This document shows positions 5,597-12,733 of a stretch of DNA of 19,258 nt, piece by piece. The notes under the pieces were generated by a model. That model saw nothing but the letters and a program-made list of their open reading frames with translations. It did not search any database and had not been told where the DNA came from. Both the position numbers and the translations under genes were made by a program. Position 1 is the first letter of the stretch, and each line of letters opens with the position of its first letter. The stretch is from the NCBI GenBank assembly GCA_015488785.1, contig WFNC01000218.1, positions 1 to 19,258 of the forward strand, written 5' to 3'. Origin of the DNA: Flavobacteriales bacterium. Lineage in GTDB: Bacteria; Bacteroidota; Bacteroidia; Flavobacteriales_D; Parvicellaceae.

Positions 5597-7440
5597 AAAC
5601 AGGAAAAAGGCATATTAAAAATGGGAATGAGTTCAATGGTTTGTTTCCAGAAGTAAAAGGCGAATTTAAAACGATAAAAAAAGTCGCCAATTTAGATGAC
5701 ACAATCCATCTAATGAAAGAAGTGGTTGCTACTACATTGAAAGATACAATAGCATTGTCCGAAATGTTAGAAGCTCCAACACAAAAACAGACTTGTTCAA
5801 ACATTTGGAATTTCTGTTTTAGTCATTTGCAATATACCAAAGACGAAATGGGAAAAGAGCAAATCAGACGACCCGCTAGAAGTTGGCAAGATAGAAAACA
5901 AGGTGTGGATTGCGATTGTATGAGCGTATTTATAGGCTCAATACTAACCAATCTTGATATACCATTCTCATTCCGATTGACAAAATACGAATCATCAGAA
6001 TTTGAGCACGTGTATATCATAGCACACACAGATCACGGAATATTAATCTTGGATGCAGTAATTCACGAATTTAATCGAGAAGTACCGTATTCAGCAAAAA
6101 AAGACATCAGTATGGAATTGCAATATTTAAACGGTTTTGAAGACGAAAATGAAGACTTTGACCAATATGACGAATTAGATGAATTAGAAGATTTTATTGA
6201 TAATGATTATCCAATAGACGCACAAGGTTTAGCAATGGATGACGAATTATTGGGGTTGGAAGGCAGAGCAGCAAGAAGAGCAAGACGTGCGGCTCGTAGA
6301 GCAAAACGAAAAACAAGAAGAGCAACTCGAAGAACAGAAAGAAAACAACGTAGGGCAGAAATAAAAAAGTTACCTAGAGGACAACGTTTCAAAGCGAGGT
6401 TAAAACAAGGCATTCATGTAATGAATCGATTCAACCCAGGTGCGGCATTATTAAGATTGGGAATATTAGCAAGCGCAAAACTCAACATAATGAAAGCATC
6501 AAGCAAATTGAGATTTGGTTATTGGACAGATGCAGAAGCAGAGCGTAATCACATGGATATGGGAAAATTCCAACAACTCAAACGCATTAGAGCAAAACTA
6601 GAAAAAATATTTTTTGGAGCAGGAGGAAAAACGGCAAACTTAAAGAAAGCCATCCTAACAGGAAGGGGAAACAGAGACAAAAAAGTAGTTTTAAATGGCT
6701 TAGGTGAAATCATTAGTCAAGTGTATGATGAAGACGATTTGAGAACCATTTTAGGAGATGATATTTATGATGATGAAATTGTAGATGATGGTATAAATGG
6801 GTTAGGAGTTGTAGCTACAGCTTCAACAGCCACAGCAGTAACGGCAGCCGCAGGAATTATTGGAACAATAGCCGCATTAATTAAAAAGCTAGGAGGATTA
6901 TTCAAAAAAGGGACACCACAAGCAGAACAAGAAATGGTTCAAGACAATACCGATAATGAAGAAGAAAGAACAAGAAAGTTCAGTTTTAAAAATCTAGTTT
7001 CAACAGTTAAAAATTCAGGTATAAAATTACCGAGTCAGTTTAGGAATAGTAATGCTTTAATAACTCAAAAATCAAATCCTATACAACAGTTTGATGAATA
7101 TTCACCACCAAGTTATAGTCAAAGAGCATCCAGTCCAACAGTATCAGAAAAAGGAGATAGTTCGGATGGAAAAGATTCTAAAGAAAAGAAAGGAGTAGTG
7201 GAATGGGTAAAAGCAAATCCATTGTTAACCGCAGGAATAGCCACGGTAGCAGTTGGAGGAACGGTACTAGCCGTAAAAGCTATGAAAGGAAAGAAGAAAG
7301 GATTGGCAGGAACACCAAGAAGCAAGAAGAAAAAACCTATCAAATCGGTAGCTAAAAAGCGTAAAACAACTCCTAAAAAAAGGAAGAAACGCAAAACTCC
7401 AATTCGCAGAACGACAGTAAAGAAAATAGAATTACTGTAA
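5593..7440 (+). CDS. Transglutaminase-like cysteine protease fused to basic and membrane segments (possible structural polyprotein)
   Basis: 615 residues from ATG 5593; a further-upstream in-frame start at 5440 would bury it inside the preceding gene. The N-terminal domain (about 30-180) carries the transglutaminase/papain-like triad in order: C107 in GVDCDCMS, H139 in EFEHVY, D154 in LILDAV. An acidic stretch follows (183-206), then an Arg-rich run of RR repeats (224-254), a helical region, a Gly/Ala-rich hydrophobic segment (404-432), a second one (541-562), and a Lys/Arg-rich tail (567-611) resembling histone H1 tails. GLA, GLE and GLG motifs lie near several domain boundaries (211-214, 221-224, 368-371, 402-405, 570-573). 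Similar papain-like peptidases are known in cell-wall, toxin and phage proteins. I infer a virion maturation protease with DNA-condensing parts. Confidence 0.6.
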   Translation: MKTGKRHIKNGNEFNGLFPEVKGEFKTIKKVANLDDTIHLMKEVVATTLKDTIALSEMLEAPTQKQTCSNIWNFCFSHLQYTKDEMGKEQIRRPARSWQDRKQGVDCDCMSVFIGSILTNLDIPFSFRLTKYESSEFEHVYIIAHTDHGILILDAVIHEFNREVPYSAKKDISMELQYLNGFEDENEDFDQYDELDELEDFIDNDYPIDAQGLAMDDELLGLEGRAARRARRAARRAKRKTRRATRRTERKQRRAEIKKLPRGQRFKARLKQGIHVMNRFNPGAALLRLGILASAKLNIMKASSKLRFGYWTDAEAERNHMDMGKFQQLKRIRAKLEKIFFGAGGKTANLKKAILTGRGNRDKKVVLNGLGEIISQVYDEDDLRTILGDDIYDDEIVDDGINGLGVVATASTATAVTAAAGIIGTIAALIKKLGGLFKKGTPQAEQEMVQDNTDNEEERTRKFSFKNLVSTVKNSGIKLPSQFRNSNALITQKSNPIQQFDEYSPPSYSQRASSPTVSEKGDSSDGKDSKEKKGVVEWVKANPLLTAGIATVAVGGTVLAVKAMKGKKKGLAGTPRSKKKKPIKSVAKKRKTTPKKRKKRKTPIRRTTVKKIELL

Positions 7441-7471
7441 TCCATTATTGTCAAATTTTAATTTAAGAATT

Positions 7472-8095
7472 ATGAAAAAGAAAGGAAAAAATACAACAAA
7501 AAAGAAAGGGATTCTTGCTCAATACAAAGCAAAAAAAAGCAAAGGAAATATAGCCAACACGGGACTTAAAACGTTAGTTGATTTGCTACTTGGTTCAACC
7601 GTAGGGGCAGGAATTGGGGCGGGAGCAGGACAAGCCGCAATACCAATTGGAATCTTACTAATTGCAGGGAGTCATTATTTAGATGAGGAAACAGGGATTT
7701 TAAGAATAGCTGGTTCAGCCACCATTGCGTATGGAATTGGAAAAGCAATAACCAACAAACAGATTGCAGATGCAAATCAAATCAATGGTTTAGCAGGAGA
7801 GTCAAGCAAAGCAAAAACAAGATTGAATCTATTTAAAGATGAAGTTTTTACAGCTTTCTACCTTGATAAAATCTACAAACCCAAAGACAAAGAAGCAACA
7901 GAAATAGCCATTGAAGGCATTGGTCAAATAGACCTTTCATCATTAGATGTATTTGAAGACGATTTGAAACAACAAGCCATTGAATTTGAAATGGGACAAG
8001 ACGATTTGGAAGGGTTTGAAGAAGATTATAAAAATGAGATAGAAGATTTCTCTTATGCAATGATAGATGAAGATCCTGACTTGACAAATATCTAA
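7472..8095 (+). CDS. Basic-membrane-acidic protein of unknown function
   Basis: 207 residues from ATG 7472. A TTG 24 bases upstream is possible, but the ATG follows the usual A-rich context. The layout is clear: a Lys-rich N-terminus (1-25), a Gly/Ala-rich hydrophobic region (about 34-92, with SVGAGIGAGAG-like spacing and two membrane-length segments), a linker with NGLAG (105-109), a helical part, and a strongly acidic tail (155-207). EGIG occurs at 148-151. The alternation of basic, hydrophobic and acidic parts echoes the preceding protein. No family is recognised. It sits directly before the putative capsid gene and could be a membrane or scaffold component of the particle, which is an inference. 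Confidence 0.6.
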   Translation: MKKKGKNTTKKKGILAQYKAKKSKGNIANTGLKTLVDLLLGSTVGAGIGAGAGQAAIPIGILLIAGSHYLDEETGILRIAGSATIAYGIGKAITNKQIADANQINGLAGESSKAKTRLNLFKDEVFTAFYLDKIYKPKDKEATEIAIEGIGQIDLSSLDVFEDDLKQQAIEFEMGQDDLEGFEEDYKNEIEDFSYAMIDEDPDLTNI

Positions 8096-8158
8096 AAGTA
8101 GAAAACAAAAACCAAGTATTAATCAAAAGCCAAAAAAGGCAAATTAAAAACAACAGTT

Positions 8159-8866
8159 ATGACAGATGATTTAATGAATAGCGAATACAACAATGTAGGA
8201 GAATTGTTCGGTATTGGCGAATTGGAGAGAGCTACACACGGTATGTCTTCAATTAAGAAAGCAATGTTTATCCGTAAAATGGCAGGACAAGTTCACGGTT
8301 CGAGAAGATCCAGAGGAGAAATGGAAAAATTCTTTAAACAAGTGCCAAAGCACGTAAAAAGAGAATTGTTAAAAGGAGGAGTAAGATTAACAGATTACAC
8401 TATTTATTCAACCAAGTTGATAAGTTCTAAAACAGTTAAAATGTTTGAGCCACAAGACGATAAAGAGGTTGGAGTTAGAAACATTTCCAACGCAAAGTTA
8501 CCTAAGAATATGGTTTTCTTAGTTAGTGGAATCTACCTTTTAACAGGTGCTAGTAAAGAGTTGGCTAATTCAGAAGCGAACAAGGCTATCAATTTCAAAA
8601 GTGTAAATACGATACCTGCTATAGCAAATGGAGAGTTCAGTTTGAAAGCAAACAGAAAACAAATAATTCCAGAAAATCAGTCTATCAGGCGATTTATTAC
8701 AGACAATGATAGAACAGTTCCAATGGGCTATTACAAATTGGATAACCCACGATTAATCAGAGATGAGGAGTTAATTGAATTCACTTTAGAATTAGGAACT
8801 CTTTTCGATATTCCAAAAGAACAATTCATCTACATAGGACTAGACGGAACAGGAACTACACCTTAA
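8159..8866 (+). CDS. Candidate major capsid / jelly-roll protein
   Basis: This 235-residue protein has no recognised homologue. Residues 1-75 are helical and basic; FGIG stands at 17-20. From about 78 to the end the sequence alternates short hydrophobic strands with polar turns (TIYSTKLISSKTVKMF, NMVFLVSGIYLLTGA, MGYYKLDNPRLI, ELIEFTLELG, EQFIYIGLDGTGT), which is the look of a single jelly-roll or related beta-sandwich. The gene is isolated by a 62-base leader and is followed by a perfect 11-bp hairpin (8877-8909), typical of a gene expressed above its operon neighbours. Size, position among membrane proteins and the terminator make it the best major capsid candidate. A double jelly-roll is unlikely at this length. 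Confidence 0.45.
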   Translation: MTDDLMNSEYNNVGELFGIGELERATHGMSSIKKAMFIRKMAGQVHGSRRSRGEMEKFFKQVPKHVKRELLKGGVRLTDYTIYSTKLISSKTVKMFEPQDDKEVGVRNISNAKLPKNMVFLVSGIYLLTGASKELANSEANKAINFKSVNTIPAIANGEFSLKANRKQIIPENQSIRRFITDNDRTVPMGYYKLDNPRLIRDEELIEFTLELGTLFDIPKEQFIYIGLDGTGTTP

Positions 8867-8876
8867 ATAAGAGTTT

Positions 8877-8911
8877 AATTGGGGAGTAAAAAATCAAAAC
8901 TCCCCAATTTT
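8877..8911 (+). terminator. Intrinsic terminator/attenuator after the candidate capsid gene
   Basis: A perfect 11-bp stem (AATTGGGGAGT, 8877-8887, with ACTCCCCAATT, 8899-8909) closes an 11-base loop and runs into TTTT. It lies 11 bases after the stop codon at 8866. The following genes continue on the same strand, so it probably reduces rather than ends transcription. Confidence 0.85.
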
Positions 8912-8943
8912 AATCAACTATTCACATAGTAATATCAAATAAA

Positions 8944-9345
8944 ATGAGCTACAAACACAACATCATAAAAGAACGATTCGATTTAAAAGTAACCGAACCG
9001 AACCAAACATTCAAAGTAGAATTTGAATTGGATAAGAACGCAAACTTTGTAATAGGATTGGCAATTACTTCAGATAGAGACGACCTTTTGTTTTATAGAG
9101 GGACTCAAAAGATTCAGTTGAATGACAAGGAGTTATTTCCAGAAAATTTTGAAAGTCGTTTGTTAATGTCTGGTATCAATGTGTCGCCAAATGACAGAAT
9201 GATAAAGGTAGGAACTTTAGATGCTGGAAACGGAAGGTTAGAAATACTGTTCAGAGATCAGGAGCATACTAACGCAAAGTTTATCCCCTACCGTGTTTCA
9301 GTTTATACATTTTCAATAGTTGAAAAAACAAATGACAAATGTTAA
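8944..9345 (+). CDS. Beta-rich small protein, possible minor capsid/spike component
   Basis: This 133-residue protein is unrecognised. It is almost entirely alternating strands and turns: TFKVEFELD (22-30), FVIGLAITSDRDDLLFYRG (35-53), the loop KELFPENFESRLLMSGINV (62-80), DRMIKVG (84-90), GRLEILFRD (97-105) and PYRVSVYTFSIV (115-126). It looks like a single beta-sandwich. It follows the attenuator after the candidate capsid gene and overlaps the next gene by 7 bases, so the two are coupled. A minor structural role is inferred only from fold style and position. Confidence 0.5.
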   Translation: MSYKHNIIKERFDLKVTEPNQTFKVEFELDKNANFVIGLAITSDRDDLLFYRGTQKIQLNDKELFPENFESRLLMSGINVSPNDRMIKVGTLDAGNGRLEILFRDQEHTNAKFIPYRVSVYTFSIVEKTNDKC

Positions 9346-9785
9346 AACAAATTGTACATATCGTCAAGGTCACAATGAGAGGTCAAAAAAGCCAATTTCA
9401 AATAAAGTTACCACTAAACACAACTAAGATTTTAGATGTGAAAGTAACAGCTAATCCAAGTTTTAAAAAGCAAGACGGAGATACATTTTTATTTCCAACA
9501 GAAGTCGGTTGGATTTGGTTAAGGCTATCAGAACTAAGAGATGTTTTTTATTGTGAAAGTTTAAAATTGAAAACACAAAATCACAACCAAACCATTCTTA
9601 ATCACAAACCAATAAATGATTTTGGAAACGGAAACTTTTGGGTACAAGGTAAACAAGAGACCCCATTTGATATAACAGCCGATTTACATACCAACTTACT
9701 AGAAGGTTACTACATAGATCGGTTTAGAAAAAGAGTTGATAACAACTATGAAGTAAGAATTTATTTAACCATTAAAACTGAATAA
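9339..9785 (+). CDS. Beta-rich small protein of unknown function
   Basis: This 148-residue protein is unrecognised. Its N-terminal half is strand-rich (IVHIVKVTMRGQ, QFQIKLPLNTTKILDVKVTA) and includes a Trp-rich turn (GWIWLRL, 57-63). The C-terminal half ends in a strand (YEVRIYLTIKTE). There is no signal peptide or membrane segment. It overlaps the preceding gene by 7 bases and ends one base before the ATG of the next, so the three genes after the attenuator form one tightly coupled unit. It may be a partner of the preceding beta-rich protein; no evidence beyond context supports this. Confidence 0.5.
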   Translation: MLKQIVHIVKVTMRGQKSQFQIKLPLNTTKILDVKVTANPSFKKQDGDTFLFPTEVGWIWLRLSELRDVFYCESLKLKTQNHNQTILNHKPINDFGNGNFWVQGKQETPFDITADLHTNLLEGYYIDRFRKRVDNNYEVRIYLTIKTE

Positions 9786-9786
9786 A

Positions 9787-10131
9787 ATGACTGAAGGATT
9801 CGCTCTAGAACTAGCCAAACAAGCAATGAATGAAATGGGGATTGGCGAAAATTTCGTAATACGATTTAGGCATTTTCAAGTCCCTCCATCATCTAAAATT
9901 GAGTTAAAAGGAGATAATGAATTATTGATAATCGTGAAGCCAGACCGATTTTTAAAAGTGTATTCAAAAGCAGGTATTTACAATGAGTTAGACACTCGAA
10001 TAAATGAAATGCAATACATACACAGAGGATTGACAGTCATAATCAATCAATTGAAAAAAGGCTTTTTACAAGTTAAGATTTTACAAATAATACCAAAAAT
10101 TAAGCAAAATGGAAAACACACAGCAACATAG
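9787..10131 (+). CDS. Small protein with a 20-residue leader ending in MGIG
   Basis: This 114-residue protein is unrecognised. Residues 1-16 form a helical leader and MGIG stands at 17-20 followed by Glu. The candidate capsid protein has FGIG at exactly 17-20, also followed by Glu. After it comes a compact alpha/beta region: FVIRFRHFQ (23-31), KIELKGDNELLIIVK (37-51), an amphipathic helix (KAGIYNELDTRINEMQYI), then LTVIINQLKKGFLQVKILQII. The tail is basic. It overlaps the next gene by 23 bases. The shared leader suggests common processing with the capsid candidate, an inference discussed in the findings. Confidence 0.5.
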   Translation: MTEGFALELAKQAMNEMGIGENFVIRFRHFQVPPSSKIELKGDNELLIIVKPDRFLKVYSKAGIYNELDTRINEMQYIHRGLTVIINQLKKGFLQVKILQIIPKIKQNGKHTAT

Positions 10132-10897
10132 AGAATACCAAGGACAAAGAAGAAAAAAGAAAAGTTCTGGTAAAGTATATCGAGAAGTGTATAATCCAGA
10201 ACGAATTGAACGCTTGAAAAATATTATTTCAGATTTTGAAAAACAAGGCTCAAAAAAGTATTATTCCATTTTGGTAGATGGAGAAACGGTAGTCGCTAAA
10301 AATCACAACGCATACAACTTTGACGGGTACAAAAAATACCTACTCAGTAATACACACAACATTGAAGTTAGAATGTATTTCGGAACATCTCCAAGTTCAA
10401 ATAGGCACATATTTCAAACAGGTCAAGCATCATTGCAAGGCATCAGACAGGAAGATGTAGAAGAGCAAATTAAAAAAGCATTAGCTAAACAAAAGGCAGA
10501 AACGGAATTAGTAAATCTTCAAAACGAACTCAAAAAGAAGAATAAGAAATTATTAAAGATGAAGGAGCTTGAAGTTGAAATTGAAGAACTCAAAAAGAAG
10601 CAAGACATCAAAGCATTACTAAAAGAGGGAATGACTTTAGTCCAGAATTTTAAAGGGGGTAAACCACCTGCACTTCAAGGAATACCAGAAAATAATGCAG
10701 AAGTTAAAGTTGAGGTAGAACAAGAATTTGAAGAAACCAAAGCCGATAAGTTTTATAATCAATTGCTCGACAAGTATGAAGAAAAGAAAGTGATTGAAGC
10801 GATAAAAACTTGGCACGTATTCACAAAATATCCAGAGCTCAAAGAAGAGTTTATTGAAATTGTTAATCAAAAAATAAAGAAAAATGGAAAAGCATAA
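10109..10897 (+). CDS. Coiled-coil protein of unknown function
   Basis: This 262-residue protein starts with a strongly basic stretch (REYQGQRRKKKSSGK, 8-22), followed by a small alpha/beta region (about 25-100, with YYSILVDGETVVAKNH and EVRMYFGTSP). Residues 113-168 are a long charged coiled coil (EEQIKKALAKQKAETELVNL onward). LQGI occurs twice (109-112, 189-192). A Lys/Glu-rich helical C-terminus (205-262) closes the protein. No family is recognised. The gene overlaps both neighbours (23 bases upstream, 14 bases downstream). It could be a scaffold, fibre or DNA-binding organiser; the sequence alone does not choose. Confidence 0.5.
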   Translation: MENTQQHREYQGQRRKKKSSGKVYREVYNPERIERLKNIISDFEKQGSKKYYSILVDGETVVAKNHNAYNFDGYKKYLLSNTHNIEVRMYFGTSPSSNRHIFQTGQASLQGIRQEDVEEQIKKALAKQKAETELVNLQNELKKKNKKLLKMKELEVEIEELKKKQDIKALLKEGMTLVQNFKGGKPPALQGIPENNAEVKVEVEQEFEETKADKFYNQLLDKYEEKKVIEAIKTWHVFTKYPELKEEFIEIVNQKIKKNGKA

Positions 10898-11063
10898 ATT
10901 CACAATCAGCATTACGGGAAGCAAAAAAGATGCGACCGACAAAATCAACGCATTGGCAGTATTAGCCGCTAAGTTGTCAGCAGAAACATTAATAGGATTC
11001 GCCAAAGTGGTTAAAGAAGATCCATCAAAAGTAGAATTTGCAAAACACTATTTAGGAATATAA
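10884..11063 (+). CDS. Small 59-residue protein between coiled-coil and annexin-like genes
   Basis: A short open frame fills the gap between the coiled-coil gene and the annexin-like gene. It starts MEKHKFTISITGSKKDATDK and continues with an Ala/Leu-rich helix (INALAVLAAKLSAETLIGFA) and a basic-acidic tail ending in HYLGI. The start overlaps the previous gene by 14 bases and the stop is 6 bases before the next ATG, the spacing seen throughout this cluster. An initial strand followed by an amphipathic helix suggests a small folded protein. It has no recognised family. The tight fit and the A-rich start context make it probably real. Confidence 0.6.
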   Translation: MEKHKFTISITGSKKDATDKINALAVLAAKLSAETLIGFAKVVKEDPSKVEFAKHYLGI

Positions 11064-11069
11064 AGCAAA

Positions 11070-11828
11070 ATGAAAAACGAAACAAACATACAAACGATTC
11101 CACAAAATCAGCCTACTGTCAATATTAAATTGGACAAGGAAAAACAATCTTGGTGGAACAGCTTGACAGACAAACAACGTCAAACCATTGTTTCGTTTTC
11201 TATTGTTTTAGGACTATCAATAGTCTCAGTAATTGCTATCAAATTTGCGAGTAATAAAATTAGAAACATTGTTGCCAACAATGAAGAGAATAACAGTTTT
11301 GGAGACAAGCAACATTCAACTTGGGCAAAGCAACTCAAAATGGCATTTGACAATGACGGTTGGTGGGGAACAGATGAAAATGCAATTAGACAAGTTTTAA
11401 GAGCCGTTCCGTCACAACAAGATTTCCAAAAAGTGCAAACTTCATATAGAAAACTGTACAAAGGGAGAAACCTAATTGAGGATTTAACAGATGAGTTAAT
11501 GTCAACAGAATTTAACGAAATGTTAGCTATAATTCAAGCCAAACCAGAACGGTCAAGAGCTATAAATGAAGGAGCGATATATAATCCTCACGCTTGGGCA
11601 ACTCGCTTATACAATGCAATGAGTATTTATTATGCAGGGATATTCCCTGGTACAGATGAGGCTGCAATTTTAGCCGTGTTCAACGAAATGACTTCACAAA
11701 AAGCATTTCAAGATACCGAGCAAGCCTATCAATCTTTGTACTCAACCTCACTATCAGAAGATTTAGATGGAGACCTTGATTGGTCATTAAATTGGAGAGG
11801 TATTATTAATCAGAAACCAAATCAATAG
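11070..11828 (+). CDS. Membrane-anchored protein with two annexin-like repeats
   Basis: This 252-residue protein has one transmembrane segment (about 38-60, QTIVSFSIVLGLSIVSVIAI). It is followed by two annexin-type repeats, at about 83-155 and 174-246. Both contain the annexin core: WGTDENAIRQVL with SYRKLYKGRNLIEDLTDEL in the first, PGTDEAAILAVF with AYQSLYSTSLSEDLDGDL in the second. In animal annexins the GTDE loop plus a later acidic residue forms a type II calcium site that binds acidic phospholipid. Most of those loop residues are present here. Bacterial annexins are known but uncommon, and their role is unclear. A particle-membrane or host-membrane interaction is an inference. The gene lies between the 59-residue protein and the peptidoglycan-binding protein. 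Confidence 0.75.
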   Translation: MKNETNIQTIPQNQPTVNIKLDKEKQSWWNSLTDKQRQTIVSFSIVLGLSIVSVIAIKFASNKIRNIVANNEENNSFGDKQHSTWAKQLKMAFDNDGWWGTDENAIRQVLRAVPSQQDFQKVQTSYRKLYKGRNLIEDLTDELMSTEFNEMLAIIQAKPERSRAINEGAIYNPHAWATRLYNAMSIYYAGIFPGTDEAAILAVFNEMTSQKAFQDTEQAYQSLYSTSLSEDLDGDLDWSLNWRGIINQKPNQ

Positions 11829-11848
11829 GTTTTACAATACAAGAAACA

Positions 11849-12733
11849 ATGGAAAAGAAAACAAAATATCTATTAGTTGGTTTAGGTGTGGTAACAGTTG
11901 GAGCAAGTGCATTTTTATATCTGCAACATCAAAAAAAGAAAAAACAAAGTGCTAATAATTCTATCACAAATTCATTTACAAGTAATACTTTACCAATACC
12001 ATCAAAACCAAGTTCGCATAGTGGAAGTTCTTCAAGTAGTGGATTCCCACTCAAAAAAGGAAGTAAAGGGAGTTTAGTAACCAACTTACAAAATGCGTTA
12101 ATCAAAAAGTATGGGGCAAGTATATTACCTAAATACGGAGCAGATGGTGGTTTTGGAAGTGAAACCGTAAACGCATTAGCATCAAAAGGATTTCCAACTA
12201 CGGTAACAAGTGAATTATTTTCAAAAATAGTAATTGGAGGTGGCTCAAGTTCAAATAATAGTAGTCCAGCTTCTTCAATTGCTAAATCAATTCATTTAGC
12301 ATTATTACAGAATAGCTTAACCAAAGTATTAACAGCATTAAGTAGAATTAAGAATGTAGCAGGGTATTCAGTAGTCAATTCAGAATTTAAGAAAACAAGA
12401 GTTGGCTTAGTACGAAAAACATTAGTTACAGCCTTGTTGGATCAATTCTATACATCAGCCCAAAAGAAACAAATCAATGCAGAATTTTACCGAATAGGTT
12501 TAAAATATGACGGTTCAAAATGGGCATTATCTGGTTTTTACGGATTAGGAATAGACCAATTAGTAACCATAGAACCAACACATATTTGGGATGATGACGG
12601 ACGAAAAATGAATGTACCCACAGCAACTATTCTAGGAGAATATTTAGATGCTAACAACGGAGTAACAGAATTTGAAACACTGGACAGAAGAAGACTATTT
12701 GTAAAAACAACATCAATAAGCTACGCACAATGA
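11849..12733 (+). CDS. Membrane-anchored peptidoglycan-binding-domain protein
   Basis: This 294-residue protein has an N-terminal membrane anchor (about 6-25, KYLLVGLGVVTVGASAFLYL). A Lys and Ser/Asn-rich linker follows (28-65), then a PG_binding_1-like domain (67-112) with LKKGSKGSLVTNLQNAL, ADGGFGSETVNAL and the expected DG-x-FG core. A second Ser/Asn-rich linker (131-143) leads to a helical region (about 144-230) and a beta-rich C-terminal domain (about 237-290, with THIWDDDGRKMNVP and LDRRRLFVKTTS). The family domain binds peptidoglycan stem peptides; it is usually part of cell-wall enzymes. The gene's TGA overlaps the ATG of the next gene (ATGA), so the two probably work together on the cell wall, for virus entry or release. 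Confidence 0.75.
   Translation: MEKKTKYLLVGLGVVTVGASAFLYLQHQKKKKQSANNSITNSFTSNTLPIPSKPSSHSGSSSSSGFPLKKGSKGSLVTNLQNALIKKYGASILPKYGADGGFGSETVNALASKGFPTTVTSELFSKIVIGGGSSSNNSSPASSIAKSIHLALLQNSLTKVLTALSRIKNVAGYSVVNSEFKKTRVGLVRKTLVTALLDQFYTSAQKKQINAEFYRIGLKYDGSKWALSGFYGLGIDQLVTIEPTHIWDDDGRKMNVPTATILGEYLDANNGVTEFETLDRRRLFVKTTSISYAQ

Noticed and set aside
7448..7471. TTG start for the basic-membrane-acidic protein
   Set aside because: Only eight residues are gained, and the ATG at 7472 begins directly with the Lys-rich N-terminus.
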